Of a stretch of DNA of 64,000 nucleotides, positions 17,049 to 27,300 are shown one piece after another. Position numbers and translations under genes: made by a program. Position 1 is the first letter of the stretch, and every line of letters begins with the position of its first letter. The notes under the pieces are model-generated. The model made no database searches. It was not told where the DNA came from and saw nothing but the letters and a program-made list of their open reading frames with translations. The DNA comes from Clostridiales bacterium (GTDB taxonomy: Bacteria; Bacillota; Clostridia; Saccharofermentanales; Saccharofermentanaceae): contig JAFWQF010000033.1 of the NCBI GenBank assembly GCA_017509205.1, forward strand, positions 1-64,000, written 5' to 3'.

Positions 17049-17730
17049 GTCTTTTCCTCTCTTCCAATGCGGCCCTTACCACCGTGTCGCTCCTCGATCT
17101 TATGCTGAACACTTCATCAAGGTGAGCAAAATAGCTTTTGACGAGTTCATCGCCTTCTTCCGCCTTTCCGGGAAGCAGCACTCCGTAGCATTCCCTGAAA
17201 GCGCCGAGTTCGTATGGGCTTACGCCGTAACTCATACGCATAATATTATAAAAGAAATCCCTGTCTGTACAAACGGACTCGTCATCGAAAACAAATCCCC
17301 TTTCAGCAAAGAACTTCCTTACGAGATTTACCGATTTCTGCGGCTGTATGATGAACCTGACATCCTTGAGAACTTCTACTGACTCGGTTTCGAGGCATCT
17401 AGTTATGATGTCTATGATGTTGAGTCCGCCCATGCCGGCAATGACGATGATGTCGCCCTTCTTAAGGCTGATCCCTTTAAGTCCGTCAGTGACAAAGACC
17501 TGTGAACGCTCTTCAAAACCCGCTTCCTTTAAAGCTTCTTTCGAATGCTCAGCGGGGCCTTCGTGGATCTCCGTGCAGATGACGTCAGAAGCAATGCCGT
17601 TTTCGAGGCAAGAAACTGCAAGAAGTCCGTGATCGGAACCTACATCTATTACCCTTCCGGGACCGATATCTTTCCTGGCTGCTGCCACCTGGTCAAAAAC
17701 GGCTGAAAGCCTTGAAGACAGTTTCAACAT
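17035..17730 (-). CDS. trmK: tRNA (adenine-22-N1)-methyltransferase
   Basis: 231-aa class I SAM methyltransferase of the TrmK/YqfN family that makes m1A22 in tRNA. The SAM loop VIDVGSDHGLLAV and the family motif VIAGMGGLNIIDII are present; a helical C-terminal part (residues about 160-231) follows, as in TrmK. Its start shares a base with the dnaG stop. In most Firmicutes sigA separates dnaG and trmK; here it does not. Confidence 0.93.
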   Translation of the reverse strand: MLKLSSRLSAVFDQVAAARKDIGPGRVIDVGSDHGLLAVSCLENGIASDVICTEIHEGPAEHSKEALKEAGFEERSQVFVTDGLKGISLKKGDIIVIAGMGGLNIIDIITRCLETESVEVLKDVRFIIQPQKSVNLVRKFFAERGFVFDDESVCTDRDFFYNIMRMSYGVSPYELGAFRECYGVLLPGKAEEGDELVKSYFAHLDEVFSIRSRSDTVVRAALEERKRHEDQ

Positions 17731-19685
17731 CAGAGTTCCTCGAGCTTTGCTCTCATCTTTGTCTTATAGTCGCTGAGCTTGGAGAGCTTTTCTTCGGCGG
17801 CGTTCCTCTCTTCGGGAGTGGAAGCATACATTCTCTGTGAGATCAGTGATTCCTCGATCTCGCTGACACGGATGATCCTGATCTTATATAGATACCCAAG
17901 ATAGTAATCGCGCTTAACATTGACATCAGAAGCGTTGTCTGCCTTGTTGCACTCGTTGTACATGACATCTTCTGCGGGAACTCCGTTGATGGTGACGCGT
18001 TTGAAGAAGTCGCTCATCCTTGCGTATGAAACGCCCTTCTTGGCATCAAATACAGAAAGGAAACTCTTAACAAGTGCCTTCATCGAGTCGCCCGAAAAAT
18101 CATCGGGCCTCATGACATCTTCCAATGCAACCTGCTTCTGATCAGCGAGAGCCGGACCCAGAGACATCGCATAGGCAAAGAGCTTTATCTCATCTTCGGT
18201 GGCAGAATCGTTAACTGAATAAGACTGTACGGGTTCTGAAGGCTGCTCGGCCTCCTGCGGGGTTTCTTCGGGCTGATCGTTAACTATGTTGCGGCTCTTG
18301 AGGTCTTCCGCCTTCTGTCTTGCGATCTCCCTCGCGTTATTGAGGTTCTCCCTTGCGCCTTCGCTCTCGGCGAGCGTGTTCATGCGGTTTAAGACCGCAC
18401 CGGGATTTGCTCCCAGCACTTTTGCGGCTTCATTTGCCATGGCTGAGCGCTTGATGTCATCTGGCATCCAGGAACCGTAAAGACAGATATCGTCCTGATA
18501 TCTTCCCTTGTCTATTCCCTTTGTCTCGTCATAGTTGTCGTTATACGCTCTCTCAAGTAGATATTCCTCAACATAAAGCGCATTCTTTACGACTTCTGCA
18601 AACTTCTCGGCGCCGTTGACGCGGATGAATTCATCAGGATCCTTGCCGTCGGGGACCTTTGCGATCTTTATCCTGATCTTAAGGCCTGAAAGCTTGGTTA
18701 AATATGCGAGCATCATCTTGATCGCGCGGATCGCGGCCTTCTGGCCAGCGCCGTCGGCATCAAAGAAGAATACGACTTCCTCGCAGTATCTTGCGCAGAG
18801 CTTTAACTGGCTGTCGGTAAATGATGTGCCGAGCGCCGCAACGGTATTGCGGAAGCCTGCCTTATGCATCGCGATGGCATCCATGTATCCCTCTACGACT
18901 ATGAGCTGCTTAGACTGCTCCTTCTTGGCGAAGTTCAAGGCATACAGGTGATTTTGCTTATTGTAGACAAGAGAATCCGGAGAGTTGATGTATTTGGGCA
19001 GCTCACCCTTCTTCAGAGTGCGTCCGCCGAAAGCAATGATGTTCCCGAAAGAATCGAATATCGGAAACATGAGCCTGCCTCTGAAAAGCTCGTAGAGTTT
19101 TCCGTTCTTATCGGATTTTTTGAAAAGACCCGAACATTCCATCTCATCTGCCGTATATCCCTTTCCGGTGAGATAGTTCGTTAATGCATCCCAGCTGTCA
19201 GGTGAATAGCCGATGCCGAAATGATCGAGCGTCTGCTTGTCCAGTGCGCGCTCCTTTGCATAAGCACGAGCAGGAGCGCCGGCATCGGGATCGTTGAACT
19301 GGAGATAGAAGAATTTGGCTGCTTCATTAAGGAGTTCCTTGACCCTCTTGGTCTTCTCCCTGCTCTTCTCATTTCCGGCTTCTTCACGGGAATCGGGAAC
19401 GTCGATCCCGTAAAGCGACCCTAAGAACCTGATGGCTTCAGGATAGTTAAGGTGCTCGATCTCCATGATGAAGCTGATGGCGTTTCCGCCCTTGCCGCAG
19501 CCAAAGCACTTATAGATATTCTTGGAAGGATTAACGGAAAAAGACGGAGTCTTCTCATGATGGAACGGGCAAAGGCCCCACATGTTGCCGCCCTTGCGGT
19601 TAAGCGAGACATATCTGCCCACGACCGATTCGATATCAGCCTTGAGAAGGATCTCGTCGATCACGCTTTCGGGTATCATTCCCAA
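17730..19685 (-). CDS. dnaG: DNA primase
   Basis: Makes RNA primers for replication. An N-terminal CHC2 zinc ribbon (CPFH…CFGCGKGG) is followed by the TOPRIM core (VVEGYMDAIAMHKAG, VVFFFDADGAGQKAA) and a C-terminal helicase-binding helical domain after a Gln/Glu/Pro-rich linker. The preferred start is a TTG nine bases after AAGGAG, giving MGMIPESVIDEIL, which aligns with the usual primase N-terminus; the longer frame's ATG sits in the tail of the yajC terminator. About 651 aa, slightly long because of the linker. Confidence 0.96.
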   Translation of the reverse strand: MGMIPESVIDEILLKADIESVVGRYVSLNRKGGNMWGLCPFHHEKTPSFSVNPSKNIYKCFGCGKGGNAISFIMEIEHLNYPEAIRFLGSLYGIDVPDSREEAGNEKSREKTKRVKELLNEAAKFFYLQFNDPDAGAPARAYAKERALDKQTLDHFGIGYSPDSWDALTNYLTGKGYTADEMECSGLFKKSDKNGKLYELFRGRLMFPIFDSFGNIIAFGGRTLKKGELPKYINSPDSLVYNKQNHLYALNFAKKEQSKQLIVVEGYMDAIAMHKAGFRNTVAALGTSFTDSQLKLCARYCEEVVFFFDADGAGQKAAIRAIKMMLAYLTKLSGLKIRIKIAKVPDGKDPDEFIRVNGAEKFAEVVKNALYVEEYLLERAYNDNYDETKGIDKGRYQDDICLYGSWMPDDIKRSAMANEAAKVLGANPGAVLNRMNTLAESEGARENLNNAREIARQKAEDLKSRNIVNDQPEETPQEAEQPSEPVQSYSVNDSATEDEIKLFAYAMSLGPALADQKQVALEDVMRPDDFSGDSMKALVKSFLSVFDAKKGVSYARMSDFFKRVTINGVPAEDVMYNECNKADNASDVNVKRDYYLGYLYKIRIIRVSEIEESLISQRMYASTPEERNAAEEKLSKLSDYKTKMRAKLEEL

Positions 19686-19710
19686 TTTCCGTTTCTCCTT
19701 AAACATAAAC

Positions 19711-19730
19711 GGCCCGGAACATGCCGGGCC
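19711..19730 (-). terminator. Hairpin after yajC
   Basis: Stem GGCCCGG/CCGGGCC with a 6-nt loop, followed by a short GTTTATGTTT on the minus strand. It may be a partial terminator that tunes dnaG expression, since dnaG starts just below it. Confidence 0.65.
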
Positions 19731-19777
19731 GGATGATTCCTGATTCGGATGACAAGTTCTGCCTTATGGCATTACTG

Positions 19778-20218
19778 TCACTCCTCTTCCTGCTTTTTCT
19801 TGCTGCCGAAAAGGCCCTTCTTCTCGGGAGCGGGGTCTTTCTTGACGGATCCGTCAGGATTGAGCCTGTCGCGCTTAACTACTGAAGAGATAGCGCTCTT
19901 TGTGAATGTAACAAGCGTATTGGCAGCGGATGTTGAGATGGTGATCTCGTTGTCCTTGATGTTTGCAACGAAACCTACGAGGCCGCCGATGGTAACAACT
20001 CTGTCGCCTACGGAGAGCTTACTCATCTGCTCCTTGAGTTCCTTATCGCGCTTACGCTGTGGTCTTATCAGTATAAAATAAAATACGATGAACATGAGGA
20101 CTAAAAGCGCGATAGACGCATAAGAGCCCATCATCGTACCCATCATATCCTCTGTCGTACCGGTTCCTGCTCCAGTTGCTCCGGCAGTCTCTCCGGCCCT
20201 GAGAATCAAATCTAACAT
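19778..20218 (-). CDS. yajC: Preprotein translocase accessory subunit YajC
   Basis: 146-aa single-pass membrane protein that associates with SecDF. After a short Gly/Thr-rich N-terminus comes one TM segment (IALLVLMFIVFYFILI) followed directly by RPQRKRDKELKEQMSKLSVGDRVVTIGG, the family signature. The tail is charged (KKGLFGSKKKQEEE). No secD/secF genes are in the window; its neighbours are dapB and dnaG. Confidence 0.95.
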   Translation of the reverse strand: MLDLILRAGETAGATGAGTGTTEDMMGTMMGSYASIALLVLMFIVFYFILIRPQRKRDKELKEQMSKLSVGDRVVTIGGLVGFVANIKDNEITISTSAANTLVTFTKSAISSVVKRDRLNPDGSVKKDPAPEKKGLFGSKKKQEEE

Positions 20219-20251
20219 TTCAAAAAACCTCCATAAACAAGCTTAGGCTTG

Positions 20252-21019
20252 TTATTCTTTTATAGCTTCCGCAATAACATCGGACATATTATAATACCCG
20301 GCCTGCTTTCCGCACATAAAGCCGGCAGCGGTCAGAGCGCCCTTTGCGAAGACATCCCTTGTCATGGCACGGTGGCTTACCGTAAGGATCTCCTCGTCAT
20401 TGATGAACATGGCGCTGTGGTCGCCTACGATATTTCCGCCCCTGATGGATGAGATGCCGATCTCATTCTTCTTGCGGGCTTCGTTCTTGCTCTGTCTGTC
20501 ATAGACATAGTCAACTTCTTCAGGGATCTCCTGTGAAATCGCATTGGCGATCATCATAGCAGTTCCTGAGGGAGCATCGAGCTTTCTGTTGTGGTGAGCC
20601 TCAACGATCTCGATGTCATACTCGGGATAAAGTGTCTTGGTGCACTTCTTTACAAGCTCGAGCATGAGGTTGATACCAACGCTCATGTTTGCTGACTTGA
20701 AAACCGGAATGGTCTCAGATGCCTTAAGGAGCTCGGCAACCGTCTCATCTGAAAGAGCTGTCGTGCAGCAGATGAAAGGCTTGTTCTTGGAAAGAGCATA
20801 GTTAAGGATCGTGGGAACTGCCTTAGCGTTCGAAAAGTCGATGATTACGTCAAAGTCCTCTGCGCAATCCTGGGGATTGGAATAAACGGGGAAATTGTAC
20901 TCATCACATGTGGTTACGTCACAGCCTGCAACGACCCTGTATTCGTCGTTGTGCTGGCACATTTTTGCAATGGTGTGGCCCATTCTGCCACAGCATCCGT
21001 TAAGGAATATATTAACCAT
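20252..21019 (-). CDS. dapB: 4-hydroxy-tetrahydrodipicolinate reductase
   Basis: 255-aa NAD(P)H-dependent second enzyme of the diaminopimelate/lysine branch. N-terminal Rossmann motif NGCCGRMGHTIAK, catalytic region EAHHNRKLDAPSGTA and RGGNIVGDHSAMF are all intact. Translationally close to dapA (15-bp gap), which makes its substrate. Confidence 0.97.
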   Translation of the reverse strand: MVNIFLNGCCGRMGHTIAKMCQHNDEYRVVAGCDVTTCDEYNFPVYSNPQDCAEDFDVIIDFSNAKAVPTILNYALSKNKPFICCTTALSDETVAELLKASETIPVFKSANMSVGINLMLELVKKCTKTLYPEYDIEIVEAHHNRKLDAPSGTAMMIANAISQEIPEEVDYVYDRQSKNEARKKNEIGISSIRGGNIVGDHSAMFINDEEILTVSHRAMTRDVFAKGALTAAGFMCGKQAGYYNMSDVIAEAIKE

Positions 21020-21034
21020 AAGAAGTCTCCTGAA

Positions 21035-21940
21035 TTATTTAGCGAGGAATTTTGCCATGGCGGAAGTGTCGTACTTTGCAAGTACTTCAGCCATCTTCTT
21101 GTGATTTGCCTCACTCATCTCGCACAGAGGAAGTCTGCAGGGACCTGCATTCCAGCCGAGCATGTTCATTGCTTCCTTTACGGGGATCGGGTTGACCTCG
21201 CAGAAGAGAGCCTTAACGAGCGGGATCATGCTGATCTGCATGTCTCTTGCCTTCTGGATATCGCCGTCGATGTAAGAGTGGATCATCTGGCTCATCTCAC
21301 GGGGCAGGATGTTTGCAACAACGGAGATGACGCCCTTTGCACCGAGGGAAACCATCGGTACTGCAAGTCCGTCCTCACCGGAATACATTGCATATCTGTC
21401 GCCGCAGAGGCTGTAGATCTCAGGGACCTGAGCAAAATTGCACTCCTTGACGCCTACGATGTTCTCACAGTCTGAAAGTCTGTAAAGAAGTTCAGGTGTG
21501 ATGTTTACGTTGGTCCTTGAAGGAACGTTGTAAAGGATAATCGGGCAGTCTACAGCATCAGCTACGGTCTTGTAGTTTCTGTAGAGGCCTTCCTGTGTGC
21601 ACTTGTTGTAGTAAGGAGTAACGAGAAGCAGAGCGTCTGCGCCCATCTTGTCCGCACGCTTGGAGAGATCAAGGCAGTATGCTGTATCGTTGGAACCTGT
21701 TCCTGCGATAACCGGAACGCGTCCTGCAACTGTATCGATAGCGCACTTGATGGCTGCCTCGTGTTCTGCATCGGTCATAGTGGCCGCTTCACCGGTCGAG
21801 CCGCAGATAACGATGGAATCAATACCGTTCTCGATCTCGAACTCGATCATCCTCTCAAGTTCCTTGAAATTTACGTCGCCGTTCTCAAAAAAAGGTGTTA
21901 CGATCGCAACTGCGGCGCCGACAAAAACAGGCTTGGACAT
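21035..21940 (-). CDS. dapA: 4-hydroxy-tetrahydrodipicolinate synthase
   Basis: 301-aa TIM-barrel aldolase that condenses pyruvate with aspartate semialdehyde. Conserved blocks CGSTGEAATMT, GTGSNDT, the catalytic Tyr in ILYNVPSRTNV and the Schiff-base Lys in GVKECN. It starts seven bases after AAGGAGG and has its own strong promoter. The leader is only about 45 nt, too short for a lysine riboswitch. Confidence 0.97.
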   Translation of the reverse strand: MSKPVFVGAAVAIVTPFFENGDVNFKELERMIEFEIENGIDSIVICGSTGEAATMTDAEHEAAIKCAIDTVAGRVPVIAGTGSNDTAYCLDLSKRADKMGADALLLVTPYYNKCTQEGLYRNYKTVADAVDCPIILYNVPSRTNVNITPELLYRLSDCENIVGVKECNFAQVPEIYSLCGDRYAMYSGEDGLAVPMVSLGAKGVISVVANILPREMSQMIHSYIDGDIQKARDMQISMIPLVKALFCEVNPIPVKEAMNMLGWNAGPCRLPLCEMSEANHKKMAEVLAKYDTSAMAKFLAK

Positions 21941-21987
21941 GGGAATGCCTCCTTATATCTTTAGATAATTAAAGAATTCACTACGGA

Positions 21988-22017
21988 ATTTTATCACCCA
22001 ATATTACTTATAGTCAA
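21988..22017 (-). promoter_or_regulatory. dapA promoter
   Basis: TTGACT and TAAAAT separated by 18 bp on the minus strand, about 45 nt before the dapA start. The rest of the leader shows no riboswitch-like structure. Confidence 0.7.
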
Positions 22018-22021
22018 TTAT

Positions 22022-22066
22022 GCCCAGAGGGTGCACATTTGTACTTGGGACACGTACAATCTGGGC
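22022..22066. other. Structured inverted repeat between priA and dapA
   Basis: Outer arms GCCCAGA/TCTGGGC enclose an inner stem TTGTAC/GTACAA, contiguous on the 3' side and separated by a 10-nt bulge on the other. On the plus strand it is followed by TTTT, on the minus strand by the dapA -35. No plus-strand gene ends here, so its role is unclear. Confidence 0.5.
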
Positions 22067-22081
22067 TTTTCGGCTCATGTA

Positions 22082-24343
22082 TCACCCTGACGGATCGTTG
22101 TCATAGGACAGCGGGTACCTGACATGGTCGAAATCTTCCATGACATGCCTGAAAACAGCGTTTATGGCCGATCTGTTCGATGCCTTTATTATGAAGCTGA
22201 GCCTGTACTTTCCTCGCAGCTCGTAAATGACCGCCGGAACAGGCCCATAAAGCTCAAACCCGTATGACTTGTCCTGATATGAAAGGAAGTCCGAAAGGTA
22301 GTGGTAAAGGTCTCTTCCTCTTTCCTGAAGAACTGATTCGTCCTCGACAGAAAGCACTATCTCGCCGATCGCTTTGAAAGGCGGCAGCGAAAGCTTCTCC
22401 CTGTAAGCGATCTCGGTATCGTAGAATGCCCTGTAATCCTGGGTGCATGCATATTTGAAGAGCGGGTTATCGGGGTTATAACTCTGGATAAAGACCTTTC
22501 CGGGATCGTCTCCCCTTCCTGCCCTGCCCGCAGCCTGCGTAATAAGCTGGAACGCGCGCTCTGACGCCCTGTAGGATGAGGCGGCGATCATGAGGTCTGC
22601 GCCTAATATTCCGACGACCGTACAGTCAGGGAAATCAAGGCCCTTGGCGATCATCTGCGTTCCTATGAGGATGGATGCCTCCTTGCGTGCAAACCTCTCG
22701 ATTATCTCCCTGTGCGCACCCGGCGATACAGTCGTATCCTGATCCATCCTTAAGACCTTTTCGTGCGGGAAAACAGTGCCCAGCAGGTCTTCCAACTGCT
22801 GGGTGCCGAAACCTGCCCTGGTAAAACGTTTGCATCCGCAGAACGTACACTTGGCCTCCGAGGCATTGATCATGTATCCGCAGTAATGGCAGATCAGGCT
22901 CTGCGAACCCGTTCTCCTGTTGTTATGAAGCGTCATTCCGACCGAGCAGTTAACACAGCTTACTGGCTGTCCGCAGTCCTCGCACACGAGCGTCCTTGCA
23001 TAGCCTCTCCTGTTGAGGAAGAGCAGCACCTGTTTCTTCTGCGAAAACGCAACGGCCATAGCCTGCCTGAGCGGAATTGAGAGAATGTCTCCCGCGCCCT
23101 GCTTTACCTGTTCCTTCATGTCCACTGGAACTATCTCAGGAAGCTTTGCGGCAGTCCTTGCGCGTGATTTCAGTTCGATGAGGTCATAGACCTTTTTGTT
23201 TGCGGCATAGAAGCTTTCTATGGAAGGCGTGGCAGAGCCTAAGACCAGCGCCGCGCCGTTCCTGTTAGCCCTCATCCTCGCGATGTCTTTAGCCGAATAT
23301 CTCGGATGGGATTCTGATTTATATGAGCCGTCATGCTCCTCATCTATAATTATCAGCCTTAAGTTCTCCACAGGCGCGAATATGCCGCTCCTCGGAGCAA
23401 CTACTACTTTTGCTTTGCCTGTCCTGATCATCTCCCACTGGGAAAACCTCTGCCTGTCGGTAAGCCTGCTGTGAAGCACGGCAACGACGCCGCCAAGACG
23501 GCCTTTTATCCAGCTGATGGTCTGAGGAGTAAGCGAGATCTCGGGAACGAGATAAAGGACCGTTCCGCCGTTATCTATTACGTTCTGTGCGCACTTGAGA
23601 TACACCTCGGTCTTGCCGCTTCCGGTAATTCCGAAAAGAAGATGCGTTCCGGGAACCGCCTCGCCGCTTTCGGGAGCGATCTTTCTGACGGCTTCCTCCT
23701 GCTCGTCATTCAGGTCATATGTTTCGGAGAACTTTCCGTCAACGGGTATGTCTTCTAGAAGATCACTGCTTTCAGCAGGATCACTGACCTCTTTGGTAAA
23801 TCTTATGAGTCCTTTTTCCTCGACTGCCTTAACCTGCGCGGAAGAAGCAGAAACAGCTGTCTGGAGCTCTTTTCTGCTGCACTTCCCGCACTTGATAAGG
23901 TATTCGAGGATGTTCGCATGAACTGCTGATCTTAATGTGCCTGATGAAAGCACTCCCTCAGCCGCATTCTTATCAACTATCTCGACAAAGACTTCAGTCG
24001 GGATCTTGTGGTTCTCAACGCATGTGGGCACCATCAGTTCGATGACATCGCCCCTGGTGCAGTTGAACCTTTCAGAAACAGTATCCACAAGAGATAAAAG
24101 ATCGGGCGTCAGGACGGGATAATCAAGAATAAGGTTCCTTATCTCCTTAATGCCCTTTATGCCTTCGCCTCCGTTCTCGGATACCGACATGACAACAGCG
24201 GTCCTGGTCTTGTTTCCGAATCCGAAAGGCACATTGCAGAAAGATCCCGGAACCACCTTTCCTTCAAGTGATTCCGGAATCTTGTAAGTATACTGTTTAT
24301 CTGTTTCTTTAACAGTGCCTCTCAGGATAACGCTGCAATACAT
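22082..24343 (-). CDS. priA: Primosomal protein N' (replication restart helicase)
   Basis: 753-aa 3'-5' superfamily 2 helicase that reloads the replisome at stalled forks. N-terminal 3'-DNA-binding domain, then Walker A FGITGSGKTEVYL, DEEH box (IIIDEEHDGSYK), LGSATPSIES, a two-zinc Cys cluster (CEDCGQPVSCVNC…CHYC…CTFCG) and the helicase motif LITQAAGRAGRGDDPG. It shares one base with the polC stop (TAATG) and is the last gene of the pyrH-to-priA run. Confidence 0.97.
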   Translation of the reverse strand: MYCSVILRGTVKETDKQYTYKIPESLEGKVVPGSFCNVPFGFGNKTRTAVVMSVSENGGEGIKGIKEIRNLILDYPVLTPDLLSLVDTVSERFNCTRGDVIELMVPTCVENHKIPTEVFVEIVDKNAAEGVLSSGTLRSAVHANILEYLIKCGKCSRKELQTAVSASSAQVKAVEEKGLIRFTKEVSDPAESSDLLEDIPVDGKFSETYDLNDEQEEAVRKIAPESGEAVPGTHLLFGITGSGKTEVYLKCAQNVIDNGGTVLYLVPEISLTPQTISWIKGRLGGVVAVLHSRLTDRQRFSQWEMIRTGKAKVVVAPRSGIFAPVENLRLIIIDEEHDGSYKSESHPRYSAKDIARMRANRNGAALVLGSATPSIESFYAANKKVYDLIELKSRARTAAKLPEIVPVDMKEQVKQGAGDILSIPLRQAMAVAFSQKKQVLLFLNRRGYARTLVCEDCGQPVSCVNCSVGMTLHNNRRTGSQSLICHYCGYMINASEAKCTFCGCKRFTRAGFGTQQLEDLLGTVFPHEKVLRMDQDTTVSPGAHREIIERFARKEASILIGTQMIAKGLDFPDCTVVGILGADLMIAASSYRASERAFQLITQAAGRAGRGDDPGKVFIQSYNPDNPLFKYACTQDYRAFYDTEIAYREKLSLPPFKAIGEIVLSVEDESVLQERGRDLYHYLSDFLSYQDKSYGFELYGPVPAVIYELRGKYRLSFIIKASNRSAINAVFRHVMEDFDHVRYPLSYDNDPSG

Positions 24344-27300
24344 TATTTATCTCCGGATGGATTAGTATCCATATCGCCACCTTTATCTCCGGATGGATCA
24401 GTACCCATATCGCTACCAAAAAAATCGAACAGGTTCATTTGCGCGCTCTCGGGCAGGTCGTCCAGGATGCCGCCGTAAGCTAACAGCTTCTCTGTAACCG
24501 ACTGTCCGACTCCTGTCCTCTTCATGAAGTCATCACGGTTCTTAAACGGACCGTCTGCCCTTGCCTTCTCGATCGCTTCGCCGTTCGCAGGCGATACTGC
24601 GGGAATTGCGCAGAACGGCGGTCTTATGAGCTTCGGGCCTGCTTTAGCGAACTTGGTTCCGAGTGAATCCTCAAGAGTGATCGGCGCAAAGGTTATGCCT
24701 CTTGCATACATCTCCTCTACCAACTCATAGAAGTAGTACTTGAGCTTGGTGTTCGGGTCGCCCTTTGCATGCATCTCCTCATTGAGTTCGATCCTTCTCT
24801 CCTTAACCTTTTCAGGTCCGCTGCACATGTCTTCTGCATTAAACAGGCCTTCACCTCTGTGAGTGAAGAATGAGCAGTAGTATTCCTCAGGATAGTAGAC
24901 CTTGAACCAGGCTACTCTCAAGGACGAGATCGCATAAGCTGCAGCATGTGCCTTAGGGAACATGTACTTGATCTTCTGGCACGATTCGATATACCAGTCA
25001 GGTACGCCGCAGGATTTCATCTCTTCAACATATTCAGGCCACTTCTCAACCTTGCCTGCAGCAACCTTACCCTTACGTACGCCTTCCATGATGTCGAAAG
25101 CGTCCTTGTTGGGAAGTCCCCAGTAGATGAGGCTCGTCATGATGGAGTCACGGCATCCGATTACCGAGTTAAGGTCACACGTGCCGTCCCTGATAAGCTC
25201 CTGGGCGTTTCCGGTCCAAACGTCAGTACCGTGTGAAAGTCCCATGAGCTGAACGAGGTCGTAGAATCTCGTCGGCTTTGTTTCCTTGATCATTCCGCGG
25301 GCCATGTTCGTACCAAGCTCGGAAAGACCCAGTGTCGCTGCGCCTGCATCCGTTGCGTCTATCGGGAATCCCAGTGCGTCAGTGCTCTGGAGAAGGCTCA
25401 TTACCTTCTCGTCAGGGATCGGGATGTCCGTTATCGTTACACCCGTGATATCACTGAGCATCCTCAATACCGTAGGATCGGCGTGGCCAAGGATATCAAG
25501 TTTCAGGATAGTATCGTGCATCGCGCGGAAGTCGAAGTGCGTGGTAATGATTCCGCCGTCGGTCTTTTCTGCCGGGAACTGGATGGGCGTGAATTCGTAG
25601 ATATCCATTTCCTTGGCAATAACGACGATACCGCCCGGATGCTGAGACGTCGTTCTCTTAACGCCGATGATGTCCCTCGACATGAATGCAAGATGAGCCT
25701 GAGTAAAGGGTTCTCCCCTCTCCTCACAGATCTTGCGGCATAAACCGTATGCGTTCTTGTCCTGGTAAGCACCGATCGTACCGGCCTTGAACGTATGCGT
25801 GCCTCCGAACAACACGCCTACGTATGCATGCGCTCTCGGCTGGTATTCACCCGAGAAGTTAAGATCGATATCCGGTTGCTTGTCGCCCTTGAATCCGAGG
25901 AACGTCTCGAACGGAATGTCCTGTCCGTCAGGTATCAGCTTCTCGCCGCATTCGGGGCAGTTCTTGGGGGGCAGATCGTAACCTGATCCGTATTTACCGC
26001 TGTTGTCAAACTCAGCATAGTTGCACTTCGGGCACCTGTAATGAGGAGGCAGCGGGTTAACTTCGGAAATACCGCACATCGTTGCGGCAAACGAAGAACC
26101 TACGGAACCTCTCGATCCTACGACGTAACCGTCGTTATTGGACTTCTTAACGAGTCTGTAAGCGATGTAGTACATGATCGCGTATCCGTTACCGATGATG
26201 GATTCAAGCTCACGGTCAAGTCTTGCCTTAACGACTTCGTTGAGAACGCCGTTATGACGGTACAGACGGTTGGCCTTTGTATAAGCGATGTCTCTGACGT
26301 CTGCTGCAGCTCTTGCGATCTGCGGCGGATACGATCCGTCCGGGAACGGCTTGATGCCGAACTCGATAAGATCAGCGATCATGTTGGTATTGTCGATTAC
26401 GACCTCTTCTGCCTTCTTCTCACCGAGATAAGAAAATTCCGCGAGCATCTCTTCCGTATTCCTGAAATACAGATCGCTCTGCATATCGGCATCGTCAAAG
26501 CCCATGCTCATCAGCATGTTTTTTCTGTACTGACCGTCTTCCTTGTTAAGGAAGTGAGAGTCAGTAGTAGCGCATACAGGCATGTTGTGATCATCGGCGG
26601 TCTCAACAAGAAGTTCGTCGATTATCCTGATATCGTCTTCATTCAACGGAACATTACTGCCATACTTGACAGGAGCCTGTCTCGTTAAGAACATATTGTT
26701 GCACAACGGCTGAATCTCGACGTAGTCATAAAGGCTCAGGATATTTCCGAATTCCTCTGACTCATTGAGGATCTTTCTGGTCAGCACTTTGTCCTTATTA
26801 TTGTTAACGTATGTCTTTAACACATAACGGTACAGTTCTCCGTCAACGCATGCGCCTCCGACGATAATGCCGGATTTGAAGTATTTCAGAAGGCTCTTGG
26901 GAGTCCTCGGTCTCTTGGAAAAGTAATGTATCTGCGATTCGGATACGATACGGTACAGGTTATAAAGTCCCATATTGGAACGTGCCAGATAAATGATGTG
27001 ATACGTCGGTGTTACGGCAAGACCTGTAAGCTTATCTTTTTCCGCCGCTTTAATCTTACCTGGCGTAAAATGTCCTGAAGCATAGTTTATCGACAGAGCA
27101 TCGGCCGTACCTGCGTCCTTAAGGCATGCAGCAAGGCAGGATGCAGACTTGTAGCATGCTTCAAACATTTCATCATGAGAGTCACCGGTTGCGGCATAAG
27201 TAAAATCGGCACCCTTGGATGCAAGAAGCTCATCTACGGTCTTATATTCACCCTTGAAGTATGTCTCCAGGATATCCTCATCACTTGTTGCAGGCATAAG

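Noticed and set aside
19679-19706. dnaG start at the upstream ATG
   Set aside because: It lies in the tail of the yajC terminator without a ribosome site; the TTG after AAGGAG aligns with other primases.
21941-21990. Lysine riboswitch before dapA
   Set aside because: The leader is about 45 nt, far too short, and no conserved core is seen.
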